Assembly (NCBI RefSeq): GCF_009674625.1
Contig: NZ_WKJQ01000001.1
Location: 2,108,001 to 2,172,000, forward strand
DNA from: Haloferax marinum
GTDB taxonomy: Archaea > Halobacteriota > Halobacteria > Halobacteriales > Haloferacaceae
Direction of reading: 5' to 3'
Length of the DNA stretch: 64,000 nucleotides
Position 1 is the stretch's first letter. Each line of letters starts with the position of its first letter. A program made the translations under genes and the position numbers. The notes under the pieces are model-generated. The model did no database searches, was not told the DNA's origin, and saw only the letters and a program-made list of their open reading frames with translations. Positions 35,735 to 44,429 of this stretch are shown piece by piece.

Positions 35735-35932
35735 TCAGCGGACCTTGAGCGCGTAGCCGCCGGGTTCGGTGACCTTCATCTCGGTGGCGATTTCGCTCTG
35801 TTCTGGGTGGGTGATGACGACGTAGCCTGCCCAGTCTTCGGTGAGACTGCTCGACCCGCAGTTCTCACACGTCTGTTTGTCGGGTTCGTTGACGAAGTGG
35901 CACTCGCGGCAGGCGAGACGCTTTTTCGCCAT
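35735..35932 (-). CDS. spt4: Transcription elongation factor Spt4 (RpoE'')
   Basis: 65 residues with a zinc ribbon: CRECHF and CENCGS supply the two CxxC pairs. The C-terminal half (WAGYVVITHPEQSEIA) forms the Spt5-NGN contact surface. Spt4-Spt5 clamps DNA to RNA polymerase and aids processivity. Its ATG overlaps the rpo7 stop by one base (TGATG). Confidence 0.96.
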   Translation of the reverse strand: MAKKRLACRECHFVNEPDKQTCENCGSSSLTEDWAGYVVITHPEQSEIATEMKVTEPGGYALKVR

Positions 35933-36504
35933 CAGTTACCCTCCGCCGAAGCCTCGCTCTGCTGGCGCTTCTTTTCGAGCCAGCCGTGCTTCCCGAGCCC
36001 CGGCTGTTTCGCGGTCAGGCCGATCTTCGAGTCGCGCGGGTTGCGCTCGTCGATACTCTTGGTGACGATGCGTGCGCGCACCTCGTCGTCGACCCCCAGC
36101 GTCTCGTTGGACTCGGTCGAAGCGAGCTGTTGGTTCTCGCCGTCGTAGGCGAGGTACTCGTCGGAAATCTGCGAAACGTGGAGCAAGCCGTCCACCGGCC
36201 CGATGCCGACGAAGGCACCGAACTCGACGACTTCGACCACGATACCGTCGACGACTTCCTGCATGTCTGGGTCGTAGGTAATCGCGTCGAACTCGGCTTC
36301 GTAGTAGACGCCGGGTCGGTTGGGCAGTACGGTGCCCTCGCCCACGTCGTGGACGTTCACGACGCTCACGACGCTCCCAACGTCTTCGTCCATCCGTCCT
36401 TCCAGTTTGTCCTGCAACAGTCGCTTGACCCGCTCGGGCGTCACATCGCCCAAGTGGCGTGGCGGGACTTCGACTGTGTCTTTGAGTCGTACCCGTTTGT
36501 ACAT
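35932..36504 (-). CDS. rpo7: RNA polymerase subunit Rpo7 (RpoE')
   Basis: 190 residues from ATG 36504. The N-terminal tip domain (~1-80) contains PPRHLGDVTPERVKRLL, and the S1/OB domain follows (~82-165) with EFGAFVGIGPVDGLLHVSQI. A charged C-terminal tail ends the protein. With Rpo4 it forms the stalk of archaeal RNA polymerase. It lies 7 bases after the PIN gene and overlaps spt4 by one base. Confidence 0.97.
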   Translation of the reverse strand: MYKRVRLKDTVEVPPRHLGDVTPERVKRLLQDKLEGRMDEDVGSVVSVVNVHDVGEGTVLPNRPGVYYEAEFDAITYDPDMQEVVDGIVVEVVEFGAFVGIGPVDGLLHVSQISDEYLAYDGENQQLASTESNETLGVDDEVRARIVTKSIDERNPRDSKIGLTAKQPGLGKHGWLEKKRQQSEASAEGN

Positions 36505-36511
36505 AGTTTCG

Positions 36512-36901
36512 TTAAGGTTCCGTGACCGCCAGTGTGGCGTGCCCCCGGATGCCGATGACGGGAATCCCGCATTCGAGCACCCTGTCACGGAGGGGCTTGT
36601 CGTTCGTGACGACGTAGTCGGCCTCGCCCGATTCGGCGAGTTCGACGACAGCGTCGTCGGCGTACGATTCCTCGGTTTCGACCGCACGGCACCGGGTCGC
36701 TAGGTCCGCACCCACGCTCGCGGCGACGGCCTCGGTCCCGCCGCCCGTCGAGAGCTTCTCCAGCTCGTCGAGGACGGCCGTGGGGACCACGAGGTCCACG
36801 TCGGCCGCGAGTAACCGGTCGAGTTCGTCGAACACGCGAACGTCGAGTTCGACCGGCATCATGAGTGCGTTCGTGTCCATAACGACTACGGTGGCGGTCA
36901 C
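36512..36901 (-). CDS. PIN-domain RNase (aIF2 gamma operon type)
   Basis: 129 residues with GTG start one base after the aIF2 gamma stop; the first strand is VTATVVVMDTNALMM, so a start at the internal ATG would remove part of the fold. Conserved acidic residues are in MDTNAL, VLDELEKL, the YADDAVVELA stretch and VTNDKPLRD. This is the Fcf1/VapC9-like PIN group that sits in archaeal aIF2 gamma operons and is thought to act in rRNA processing. That role is inferred. Confidence 0.92.
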   Translation of the reverse strand: MTATVVVMDTNALMMPVELDVRVFDELDRLLAADVDLVVPTAVLDELEKLSTGGGTEAVAASVGADLATRCRAVETEESYADDAVVELAESGEADYVVTNDKPLRDRVLECGIPVIGIRGHATLAVTEP

Positions 36902-36902
36902 G

Positions 36903-38135
36903 TCACTTGAGCGTCCCGATACCGATGAGGCGCCAGCGCGCACCGACACGGCGGTTGATCGCTATCTTCGCACCTTCGGCCGCACAGACTGGGCGCTTGA
37001 GTTTCACTTCGGCCTCGCCGCTGCGGGCACTCGTCACGGCACCGACAGTGGTCGCGGTGCCGACGGTGAGCATCAGCGGTTCGCCAGTCGAAATCTCGTC
37101 GACGCTGTCGTCTTCGCTGCCGACGACACGGTCGAGCAGGTCGACGTCCATCGTGAACTCCTCGCGCGTCGGCGGGAGGGTTCCGGGCTTGCCGGCAACC
37201 TGCCCCGCGAGCGCGTCACCTTTCGTGACACTCGGGTCGAGGCCGGTTCCGACGCCACAGAGGCCGCCGGGGCGGACTTCGTCCACCATGTTACCGCCCG
37301 CTTGCAGCGACCGAATCTCGGTCGTGATGGAGCGCCACTCGGTCTGGCCTTCTTCGTCGACTTCGCGGCCGGGACGGAGTTCGAGTTCGTCGCCATCTTC
37401 GAGTTTGCCGGCGACGACGCTGCCGCCGATGACACCGCCGTTGAGGCCTTCCCAGGTCGTTCCTGGGCGGTTGATGTCGAAACTGCGAGCGACGAACATC
37501 CGACTGTCTTCGCTCTCGTCGCGCTCGGGCGTCGGGATGTTCTCCTCGATAGCCTCGATGAGGAGGTCGAGGTTGACCTCCTGCTGGGCGCTGATGGGGA
37601 CGATGGGCGCGTCTTCTGCGACCGTCCCTTTCACGAACTCCTGAATCTGCTCGTAGTTATCGATTGCCCGCTCGCGGTCGACGAGGTCGACCTTGTTCTG
37701 GGCGATGACGATGTTCTCGATACCGATGATATCGAGCGCCATCAGATGTTCGGCCGTCTGCGCCTGGGGGACGTCTTCGGTGGCGCTGACGAGAAGCACC
37801 GCACCGTCCATGATGGCCGCGCCAGAGAGCATCGTCGCCATGAGCGTCTCGTGGCCGGGCGCGTCGACGAACGAGACGGTTCGCAGGACGTCCGTCTCTT
37901 CGCCGTCTTCGGTCTCTTCTTCGACTGTGTAGCACTCCGGTGCATCGACACCGGGAATCTTACGGAACGTCGCGTCGGCGTATCCGAGTCGGATGGAGAT
38001 ACCGCGCTTCATCTCCTCCGAGTGTTGGTCCGTCCACGACCCAGACAACGCTTGGACGAGCGTCGTCTTTCCGTGGTCGACGTGACCGACGAGTCCGATG
38101 TTCACCTCCGGTTGTTGTGGGTTTTTCGTCACCAT
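36903..38135 (-). CDS. eif2g: Translation initiation factor aIF2 subunit gamma
   Basis: 410 residues. G1 is GHVDHGKTT (~17-25), G3 VDAPGHE, and G4 AQNKVD; two further beta-barrel domains follow. The protein carries initiator tRNA to the ribosome as part of the aIF2 trimer. ATG 38135 is only 3 bases after AGGAGG, while the next codon, GTG 38132, would have a 6-base spacer, so either may be used. It heads a run of tightly spaced minus-strand genes: PIN, rpo7, spt4 and the dephospho-CoA kinase. Confidence 0.97.
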   Translation of the reverse strand: MVTKNPQQPEVNIGLVGHVDHGKTTLVQALSGSWTDQHSEEMKRGISIRLGYADATFRKIPGVDAPECYTVEEETEDGEETDVLRTVSFVDAPGHETLMATMLSGAAIMDGAVLLVSATEDVPQAQTAEHLMALDIIGIENIVIAQNKVDLVDRERAIDNYEQIQEFVKGTVAEDAPIVPISAQQEVNLDLLIEAIEENIPTPERDESEDSRMFVARSFDINRPGTTWEGLNGGVIGGSVVAGKLEDGDELELRPGREVDEEGQTEWRSITTEIRSLQAGGNMVDEVRPGGLCGVGTGLDPSVTKGDALAGQVAGKPGTLPPTREEFTMDVDLLDRVVGSEDDSVDEISTGEPLMLTVGTATTVGAVTSARSGEAEVKLKRPVCAAEGAKIAINRRVGARWRLIGIGTLK

Positions 38136-38138
38136 TGA

Positions 38139-38186
38139 CCTCCTGAGAGTAATCTTGGGTAGACTTGGCCCCGAACGACTGATAAA
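38139..38186 (-). promoter_or_regulatory. Promoter and Shine-Dalgarno of the aIF2 gamma operon
   Basis: On the minus strand TTTATC (38186-38181) is a TATA box 46-51 bases before the ATG, which puts the start of transcription near 38157. AGGAGG at 38144-38139 is a strong Shine-Dalgarno sequence. A leadered, SD-bearing transcript is uncommon in haloarchaea, where many mRNAs are leaderless. Confidence 0.55.
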
Positions 38187-38327
38187 GGTGCTGTTCTCGG
38201 AGCACCGGCGCTGTGGCTACGTCGGGCGGTCACACACGGCGTGGACCGGTTTCGCGGCCGATTCGACGCGGTTCGCCCCTCGACGACACCGTCGTCCGTC
38301 GCTTCGTCAGGTGCTGAGACGGCGGCC

Positions 38328-39137
38328 TCACTCGACTGCCGTGACGAGCGACCGGAGCTCTTCGCGGTAGGCGTCTGGCGTGAGACCGAGGTCGATGTCC
38401 ACCGAGACGTCGATGGCCTCGGTCGGCGACTTCGTCACGCCCAAATCGAGGTTCTCACCGGGGTGTGCTCCTCCTGCGACGAGAATCGACCCCTCGTGTT
38501 CCCAGACGGCGAGCAGGCCGCTCACACCGAGTTTCTTCCCTTCGATTTCGAGTCGTTTCTCGTCGGTCAGTGGGAACGTGATTCCCTCGAAGGGGAACGC
38601 GGCGCTGTAGTTCGTCACCCGCGCTGTCTCGCCCGTCTCGACCGTCAGCGACCCCGACGACGTCTGTTCGATATCGACGAGCCCGGCGGATTCTAACTGC
38701 GCTTCGTACTGCGACCGCGCCTGCGACTCGACCTGTTCGACCACCGGGTCGAGCACGACGTCGGGAATCTGCGCGAGACTCGGGTCGAGCGTCACGCGCG
38801 TCGCGAAGAACATCGAAAACTGCCCTTCGGCCTGCCCGAGCGTCTTCTTCTTCAACTCGGTCGCCAACTCGACGTCCTCGAAGACGAGCGTCCGAAACGC
38901 CGCCGAGACGCTCACCGGGCCGAACGATTCTTCGAACGCCGGGTCACGCGTCTGTTCGTCTACTTTCTCCCATCCGCCCGCCTCGAGTCTCGACTCGGGG
39001 ACCTTCGGTGGGCCGCGCGCGGCGCTCGCAGTACTCCCAGAACTGCACCCCGCGAGGCCCGCCAGTCCAGCGCTCGCGGCCGCACCGAGATACGTTCGTC
39101 TTCCTATCCGACGGTCAGAGTCGTCCTGCCCGGACAT
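38328..39137 (-). CDS. Tat lipoprotein of the DUF6517 type
   Basis: 269 residues. Twin-arginine GRRTYLG, a hydrophobic core and the lipobox LAGC mark a Tat-exported lipoprotein. The ~230-residue mature domain is a mixed alpha/beta fold I associate with haloarchaeal DUF6517 proteins, for example GGWEKVDEQTRD and VSVSAAFRTLVFEDVELA. No catalytic motif is visible. It is divergent from nothing on its 5' side (same-strand neighbour 73 bases upstream). Function unknown. Confidence 0.8.
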   Translation of the reverse strand: MSGQDDSDRRIGRRTYLGAAASAGLAGLAGCSSGSTASAARGPPKVPESRLEAGGWEKVDEQTRDPAFEESFGPVSVSAAFRTLVFEDVELATELKKKTLGQAEGQFSMFFATRVTLDPSLAQIPDVVLDPVVEQVESQARSQYEAQLESAGLVDIEQTSSGSLTVETGETARVTNYSAAFPFEGITFPLTDEKRLEIEGKKLGVSGLLAVWEHEGSILVAGGAHPGENLDLGVTKSPTEAIDVSVDIDLGLTPDAYREELRSLVTAVE

Positions 39138-39210
39138 TGCTCGGAGTTCCCTCGTCTTCGTTCAAATAGGTACGGGACGGTGACAGTCTGTAATTCTGTT
39201 GCGACGGACC

Positions 39211-39912
39211 CTACTCGTCCCGCTCTTTCGTGCGAAACCGCATCGTTTGCCCGTACAGAAGCAGGCCGATACCCGCGAGCGCGGTCAGTCCACGCAGATA
39301 TTCGTCGAGGCGTCTGTTGGGTCCGTTGTACGCTCTTCCCCCCTGTCGGTAGAACCGTCCCTCGTACTCCACGAGTTCGTTGGTCTCCTGCCAGTACTCC
39401 CACCCGGCGATAGGGTCGCTCGTGCGGACGGTTCCTGACTCGAACAGTCGCTGGAACTCCGGTGGGAACGTCTCGGCGTTCACTGCCGCAATATCCATCG
39501 CGGTTCGGTTCGAGATGGGTTCGAGTCGCAACTCCACAGAGTCGTTGCCGAGTGACTCGTGGTGGAGTCTGTAGAACGCGTCGTCTCTCGGGTAGTACGC
39601 GACTTGGTACAGACAGAACGCCGGCCTCTCGGCGCACTTCGCTCGCTCGGAGTCGACGACCTTGGGGCCGTCCGCACGCAACTGCGAGACGTTCTGGCAC
39701 GCCGGGTCGTCGTCGACACAGGTCAGTACGTCGTCGGAGTAGGCGGCGTGCTGGGCCCAGTTCGAGTCGGGAGACACTTCGACCACGCCGTATCGATACG
39801 TCGGGACGATGGCACCCATGGGTGCGAAGACGGCGGTGAACACCAGCAGCACACCGAGGCCAATGACTAGCAGACTGCGGCGATGGAGGGAGAACGAAGC
39901 GGGAAATCGCAT
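39211..39912 (-). CDS. Membrane-anchored extracellular protein
   Basis: 233 residues with an N-terminal transmembrane helix (~14-35), a ~160-residue external domain and a C-terminal helix (~208-224) ending in a basic tail. Four Cys in the external part (TCVDDDPACQN, AKCAERPAFCLYQ) could form two disulfides. There are N-glycosylation sequons (NVS, NDS, NRT). No family recognised. Confidence 0.75.
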   Translation of the reverse strand: MRFPASFSLHRRSLLVIGLGVLLVFTAVFAPMGAIVPTYRYGVVEVSPDSNWAQHAAYSDDVLTCVDDDPACQNVSQLRADGPKVVDSERAKCAERPAFCLYQVAYYPRDDAFYRLHHESLGNDSVELRLEPISNRTAMDIAAVNAETFPPEFQRLFESGTVRTSDPIAGWEYWQETNELVEYEGRFYRQGGRAYNGPNRRLDEYLRGLTALAGIGLLLYGQTMRFRTKERDE

Positions 39913-40023
39913 CGACAGTCGCTATGGTGACCACTGTATAAAGTTCAATGGCTGACAGTTCTACGCTCGCTGGTCTGCCGCCCGAGAGCGAGGCTTTTCA
40001 CCCTCCATTACCGATGTCATCTC

Positions 40024-41007
40024 GTGCCCGCACCGGTGTCGTCGCCGTCGGAGTTCGCCTTCGAACTGGCACTCTGTGCCCACCTCGAAGAGGCGACAGA
40101 CTGGCTTCCCGCCCGCCAACTCGGTGCCTCTGTCGCGTCGCCTGGGAGTCGAATCATCGACGTCTGTGCCGTCGCCCCCGGTTCCGAGTTCGACGAGCGA
40201 ACCCGAATCACGCCCCGCGACATCCCCGCGACAGCAATCGAGAGCGACGTCGGCGTCGGCCGCGCCGTCTTCTGGCGCGACGCCTTCGACTGTCACCCTG
40301 CCCGCGCCCGCCGCGCGACTGACCGTGCCGTCGACGTCGGCTTCTTCGAGTCGGAGCGCCGCCGTGGCCGGGAGTACGTCCGCCGGGCGACCCGGTATCC
40401 CGACGCGTGGTTCTCCCGTCTCGTCGGTATCGAGAACAAACCGGACCTCGGCGACCCCGGTGACCTCCTGCGACAACTCCGCCTCGACGTGAGTCTCTCA
40501 CTGTTCGACGAAGTCGTCCTCGCCACCGAGAGTTACGTCACCGGTGCACATCTCAATCGCATCCCCGAGCAAGTCGGTGTCTGGCGATTCGACCCCGAGA
40601 CGGGCGACAGAGAAGTCGTCCGCGAGGCAACCTCACTCGCCGCCGACGCGACGGGTGTCGAACCCGTCGAATACGAGTCGCTCCACACCGACGTCGCCTT
40701 CGTCACGCCGGCCGAGAAACGAACTGCTCGCCTGCAACTCGCAGAGCGCGCCTACGGCAAGGGTTGGCGACGCTACGACCTGCCGGGGTGTGCACACGCG
40801 AGCGTCGATGCCGATGGCCGACCCGTCTGTTCACACTTCGAACGCGTGGTCGACCCCGGTTCCGAGTGCGGTCCCGATTGCGCTGCGTTCGACCCCGCAG
40901 ACCCACCCGAACTCGCCCGTGGACGCCTCCGAGACGCTCGCACCGACTGGGTCGCGGACCCGAGTGGCGTCGCTCGAAGACAGTCGGGATTAGACCGATT
41001 CTCGTAG
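40024..41007 (+). CDS. DUF5787-type protein with probable PD-(D/E)XK nuclease core
   Basis: 327 residues, GTG start at 40024. An Asp in SRIIDVCAVAPG, followed by GIENKPDLGDPGDLLRQLRL with an E-x-K pair, then a strand DEVVLATES, is the order found in PD-(D/E)XK (restriction-endonuclease-fold) proteins. The C-terminal part has a Cys/His cluster (CAHASVDADGRPVCSHF, ECGPDCAAF) that may bind zinc. It is a conserved haloarchaeal family as far as I recall, with no known function. A nuclease role is my inference. Confidence 0.78.
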   Translation: MPAPVSSPSEFAFELALCAHLEEATDWLPARQLGASVASPGSRIIDVCAVAPGSEFDERTRITPRDIPATAIESDVGVGRAVFWRDAFDCHPARARRATDRAVDVGFFESERRRGREYVRRATRYPDAWFSRLVGIENKPDLGDPGDLLRQLRLDVSLSLFDEVVLATESYVTGAHLNRIPEQVGVWRFDPETGDREVVREATSLAADATGVEPVEYESLHTDVAFVTPAEKRTARLQLAERAYGKGWRRYDLPGCAHASVDADGRPVCSHFERVVDPGSECGPDCAAFDPADPPELARGRLRDARTDWVADPSGVARRQSGLDRFS

Positions 41008-41018
41008 GTCGCTGGCGA

Positions 41019-41231
41019 TTACTCTGTCTCGGCGCGTTGTTCCATGTAATCCCAGTAGGTGACGAGAAGCGCACCGAAGAGCGCGACGAGAGCGACGAAG
41101 AGGACGAGGCTGACGACATCTATCTGTCCCGTCTGGACGTAGGTCACGACGAGAGTTAGAACTCCGATGCCGATACCTGCGCCCAACAGCGTCCTGAAGG
41201 CGCTGTCTTCGACGACCGTTCGAAGGCTCAC
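41019..41231 (-). CDS. Two-helix membrane protein
   Basis: 70 residues. Two transmembrane helices span about 12-31 and 40-60, followed by a short acidic tail. The GTG at 41231 is chosen because GGAGG lies 6 bases upstream and the stop of a 16-codon leader ORF overlaps it. A longer frame starts at GTG 41294, but its first 21 residues are Arg-rich and unlike a membrane-protein N terminus. Function unknown. Confidence 0.65.
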   Translation of the reverse strand: MSLRTVVEDSAFRTLLGAGIGIGVLTLVVTYVQTGQIDVVSLVLFVALVALFGALLVTYWDYMEQRAETE

Positions 41232-41278
41232 GACTCTCCTCCCGATGACTCCGCGAGCATCCAGAGCGAGATGTCCAT
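41228..41278 (-). CDS. 16-codon leader mini-ORF
   Basis: ATG at 41278 opens MDISLWMLAESSGGES. The stop TGA overlaps the GTG start of the membrane-protein gene (GTGA). The downstream Shine-Dalgarno GGAGG lies inside this mini-ORF. That layout fits translational coupling, though chance cannot be excluded for so short a frame. Confidence 0.3.
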   Translation of the reverse strand: MDISLWMLAESSGGES

Positions 41279-41338
41279 AGCCGCGTCTCCTCACGCAGAG
41301 CGCAAAAAAGTATTGTCGCCCCCGACCGTCACGAAGCG

Positions 41339-42163
41339 CTATAGGTCGTACACTTCGCCATCGACCGCCAGCGGTTCTTCGAACGCCTCCTCGGGCGGGT
41401 AGTAGTGGGCGACGTGGACGAGACGGGTCACGTCGGCGTTCAGGTCTTCGCCGAGTGAAATCGCTCCCTCGCGGGTCATGTGCTTCGTGCCGAACGTCCG
41501 CGGAACCCCGTTTTCGTCGTGGTCGTGACCACCGGCAGGGTGGTACTCACACAGCGACGAGGGGACGAGTGCCTCCGCGAGGAGGATGTCTGGGTCGGCC
41601 AGGACCTCTCGCGACTCCTCGGGAATCGCGAAGGTCGAGTCACCCGAAATCGAGAGTTTCGCCCCCGTCTCAGGGTCTTCGATGGCGACGCCGTAGCACA
41701 GAAGCGGCGGGTGGACGACGGGGACGAACGTCACGTCGAATCCGCAGGTGCGGAACGGTTCGAGCGGCGTCTGGTCGTGGACTTCGATTCGGTCCAGATA
41801 GTCGAACTTCGAGCGAATCGTGCCGGCGACGCTCTCGTCTTTCATCGGGTCGACTTCGTTCGTCGCGTGGACGTCGAGGTGGTCGAGCAGGCGGTAGACG
41901 TTCCCCAACCCGTCGAGATGGTCGAAGTGAATGTGGGTGACGACGGCCGCGTCGGGAAGCGGCGTCTCCTGTGTGAGAAACTGGTGACGGAAGTCGGGAC
42001 TGAAGTCCACGAGGAGCGACTCACCGGTTCGCTCGTTCTCGACGTGGACCGAAAAGCGCGTTCGCTCGATACCCCGCTCACGGGCCTCGTTGCAGGTGTC
42101 ACAGTCGCACCCGACGGTCGGCGTGCCGGTCGTATCGCCGGTCCCGAGCAAGGTCACACGCAT
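41339..42163 (-). CDS. PhnP-like metallo-beta-lactamase-fold hydrolase
   Basis: 274 residues. The metal motif is THIHFDHLDG (HxHxDH), with further ligands in SGDSTF and a C-terminal His (VHVAHYYP). The start LLGTGDTTGTPTVGCDCDTC carries a CxCxxC site as in PhnP/LipB-like phosphodiesterases, which act on cyclic phosphates. A His/Asp-rich insertion AGGHDHDENG lies before the C terminus. Exact substrate unknown. It is 149 bases downstream of the AAA ATPase gene on the same strand. Confidence 0.88.
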   Translation of the reverse strand: MRVTLLGTGDTTGTPTVGCDCDTCNEARERGIERTRFSVHVENERTGESLLVDFSPDFRHQFLTQETPLPDAAVVTHIHFDHLDGLGNVYRLLDHLDVHATNEVDPMKDESVAGTIRSKFDYLDRIEVHDQTPLEPFRTCGFDVTFVPVVHPPLLCYGVAIEDPETGAKLSISGDSTFAIPEESREVLADPDILLAEALVPSSLCEYHPAGGHDHDENGVPRTFGTKHMTREGAISLGEDLNADVTRLVHVAHYYPPEEAFEEPLAVDGEVYDL

Positions 42164-42312
42164 TATCTGAGAGATGAGAGATGGCGGGGCTTAAGGGTGG
42201 GTGGACCGCGATGGCGAGTTACGCGTTTTGTATAACCCAGTCGTCGGAGAGTGCAGCGGCTGGACGTGGACTACAGACTGCAAACTGCCCCGTCAGAAAA
42301 CCGAGTGCGAGG

Positions 42313-43725
<1,413 letters not shown>

Positions 43726-43907
43726 CCGCGAAGAATTGCCCGGCAAGACGCATAAGAGCGTCGGACTGCTCGTCAGGGCGTGTCGAGCGTTACCAGAGAG
43801 CGTTGGGTTCCTGTCGAGATGCCGTATCTCCTCACTGCGTGCCCCGAGAAGAGAAAAAATCGGCGTCAGCTCGTACTGGCAGGGTGTGATTTCGGGCGAA
43901 TCCGGGT
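43726..43907. other. Intergenic region, no feature recognised
   Basis: About 180 bases separate the AAA ATPase start from the end of the zinc-finger gene. An A6 run (GAGAAAAAATCGG, 43852-43864) could form a U-less terminator on the opposite strand (T6 on the minus strand) for the zinc-finger mRNA. No other signal is seen. Confidence 0.35.
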
Positions 43908-44117
43908 CTATAACCCTTCGTCAGTGGCTCGGATTTCGTCCTCGAAGTTCCACCCGAGGTCTCTGTGTGTCTCGTCCTTTGAACCAGAGATATGGCCTTG
44001 AACACTTCGCACCGAGTCAGCCTTGTACTCGGAGCAGATGGGACACGAGTATCTCCCGACGTTCGCATTCACGTCCACGATGACTCCCTCGATTTTAGGG
44101 GGCTCGTCTGAACACAT
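43908..44117 (-). CDS. Small C2H2-type zinc-finger protein
   Basis: 69 residues. YSCPICSEYKADSVRSVQGH gives CxxC and then a His, and HRDLGW adds a second His, forming a C2H2-like finger with a longer than usual arm. Such mini zinc-finger proteins are abundant in haloarchaea and some affect biofilm or swarming; most are unstudied. The coding sequence is less GC-rich than the neighbours. Directly upstream lie four 26-bp iterons with CTAGA/TCTAG palindromes, which suggests regulated or self-regulated expression. Confidence 0.75.
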   Translation of the reverse strand: MCSDEPPKIEGVIVDVNANVGRYSCPICSEYKADSVRSVQGHISGSKDETHRDLGWNFEDEIRATDEGL

Positions 44118-44163
44118 ACACGATTACGGTGAGGTGGAGAGAACAAAAACCCCGTCACCGTTT

Positions 44164-44267
44164 CCTAGACGCTCTCTAGGCACTGATTTCCTAGATGGGT
44201 TCTAGACACTGTTTTCCTAGGTTGTCTCTAGATAGTATTTCCCTAGACGCTCTCTACACCTCGTTTT
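44164..44267. promoter_or_regulatory. Four 26-bp iterons, each with a CTAGA-N5-TCTAG palindrome
   Basis: Units start exactly at 44164, 44190, 44216 and 44242. Each begins CCTAG and carries a palindrome of CTAGA/TCTAG half sites separated by 5 bases: CGCTC, TGGGT, TTGTC (here CTAGG) and CGCTC (here TCTAC). Seven CTAG tetramers occur in ~90 bases, although CTAG is strongly avoided in haloarchaeal genomes. The array ends 47 bases from the zinc-finger gene start and lies 163 bases from the NasA-like start. It looks like a cooperative operator. Confidence 0.8.
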
Positions 44268-44401
44268 TCCATCTCTCTCGAATCGTATACTCTAAAAACC
44301 GAGCCTGCACACGAGGCAGCAGCGACTGCATGCCCCGATTACTGGGTTGTTCGAATCGTCTCTCCCCCAGTTCGGCCGTTACTCCCCGGTATTTTTACGA
44401 C

Positions 44402-44418
44402 TGACTCCCTCAGAGTCA
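44402..44418. promoter_or_regulatory. Inverted repeat overlapping the nasA-like transcription start
   Basis: TGACTC and GAGTCA form a perfect 6-bp inverted repeat with 5-base spacer. It lies between the TATA-like element and the GTG at 44430, where a repressor could block initiation. Confidence 0.5.
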
Positions 44419-44429
44419 CCGAAGAAGAG

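Larger units (their letters stand above)
44118..44429. other. Divergent regulatory region between zinc-finger and nasA-like genes
   Basis: This 312-base stretch is AT-richer than average. It contains the 26-bp iterons (44164-44267), a plausible TATA for the plus-strand gene (GGTATTTTTACG, 44388-44399) and the inverted repeat at 44402-44418. No protein-like frame is found. Confidence 0.6.

Noticed and set aside
36512-36949. Longer N terminus for the PIN gene starting at 36949
   Set aside because: It would overlap 47 bases of aIF2 gamma and adds Ser/Arg-rich residues; the GTG directly after the aIF2 gamma stop fits operon spacing.
44164-44267. The regularly spaced 26-bp units considered as a CRISPR array
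   Set aside because: Units are contiguous without unique spacers, vary internally and there are no cas genes nearby; an operator array fits better.
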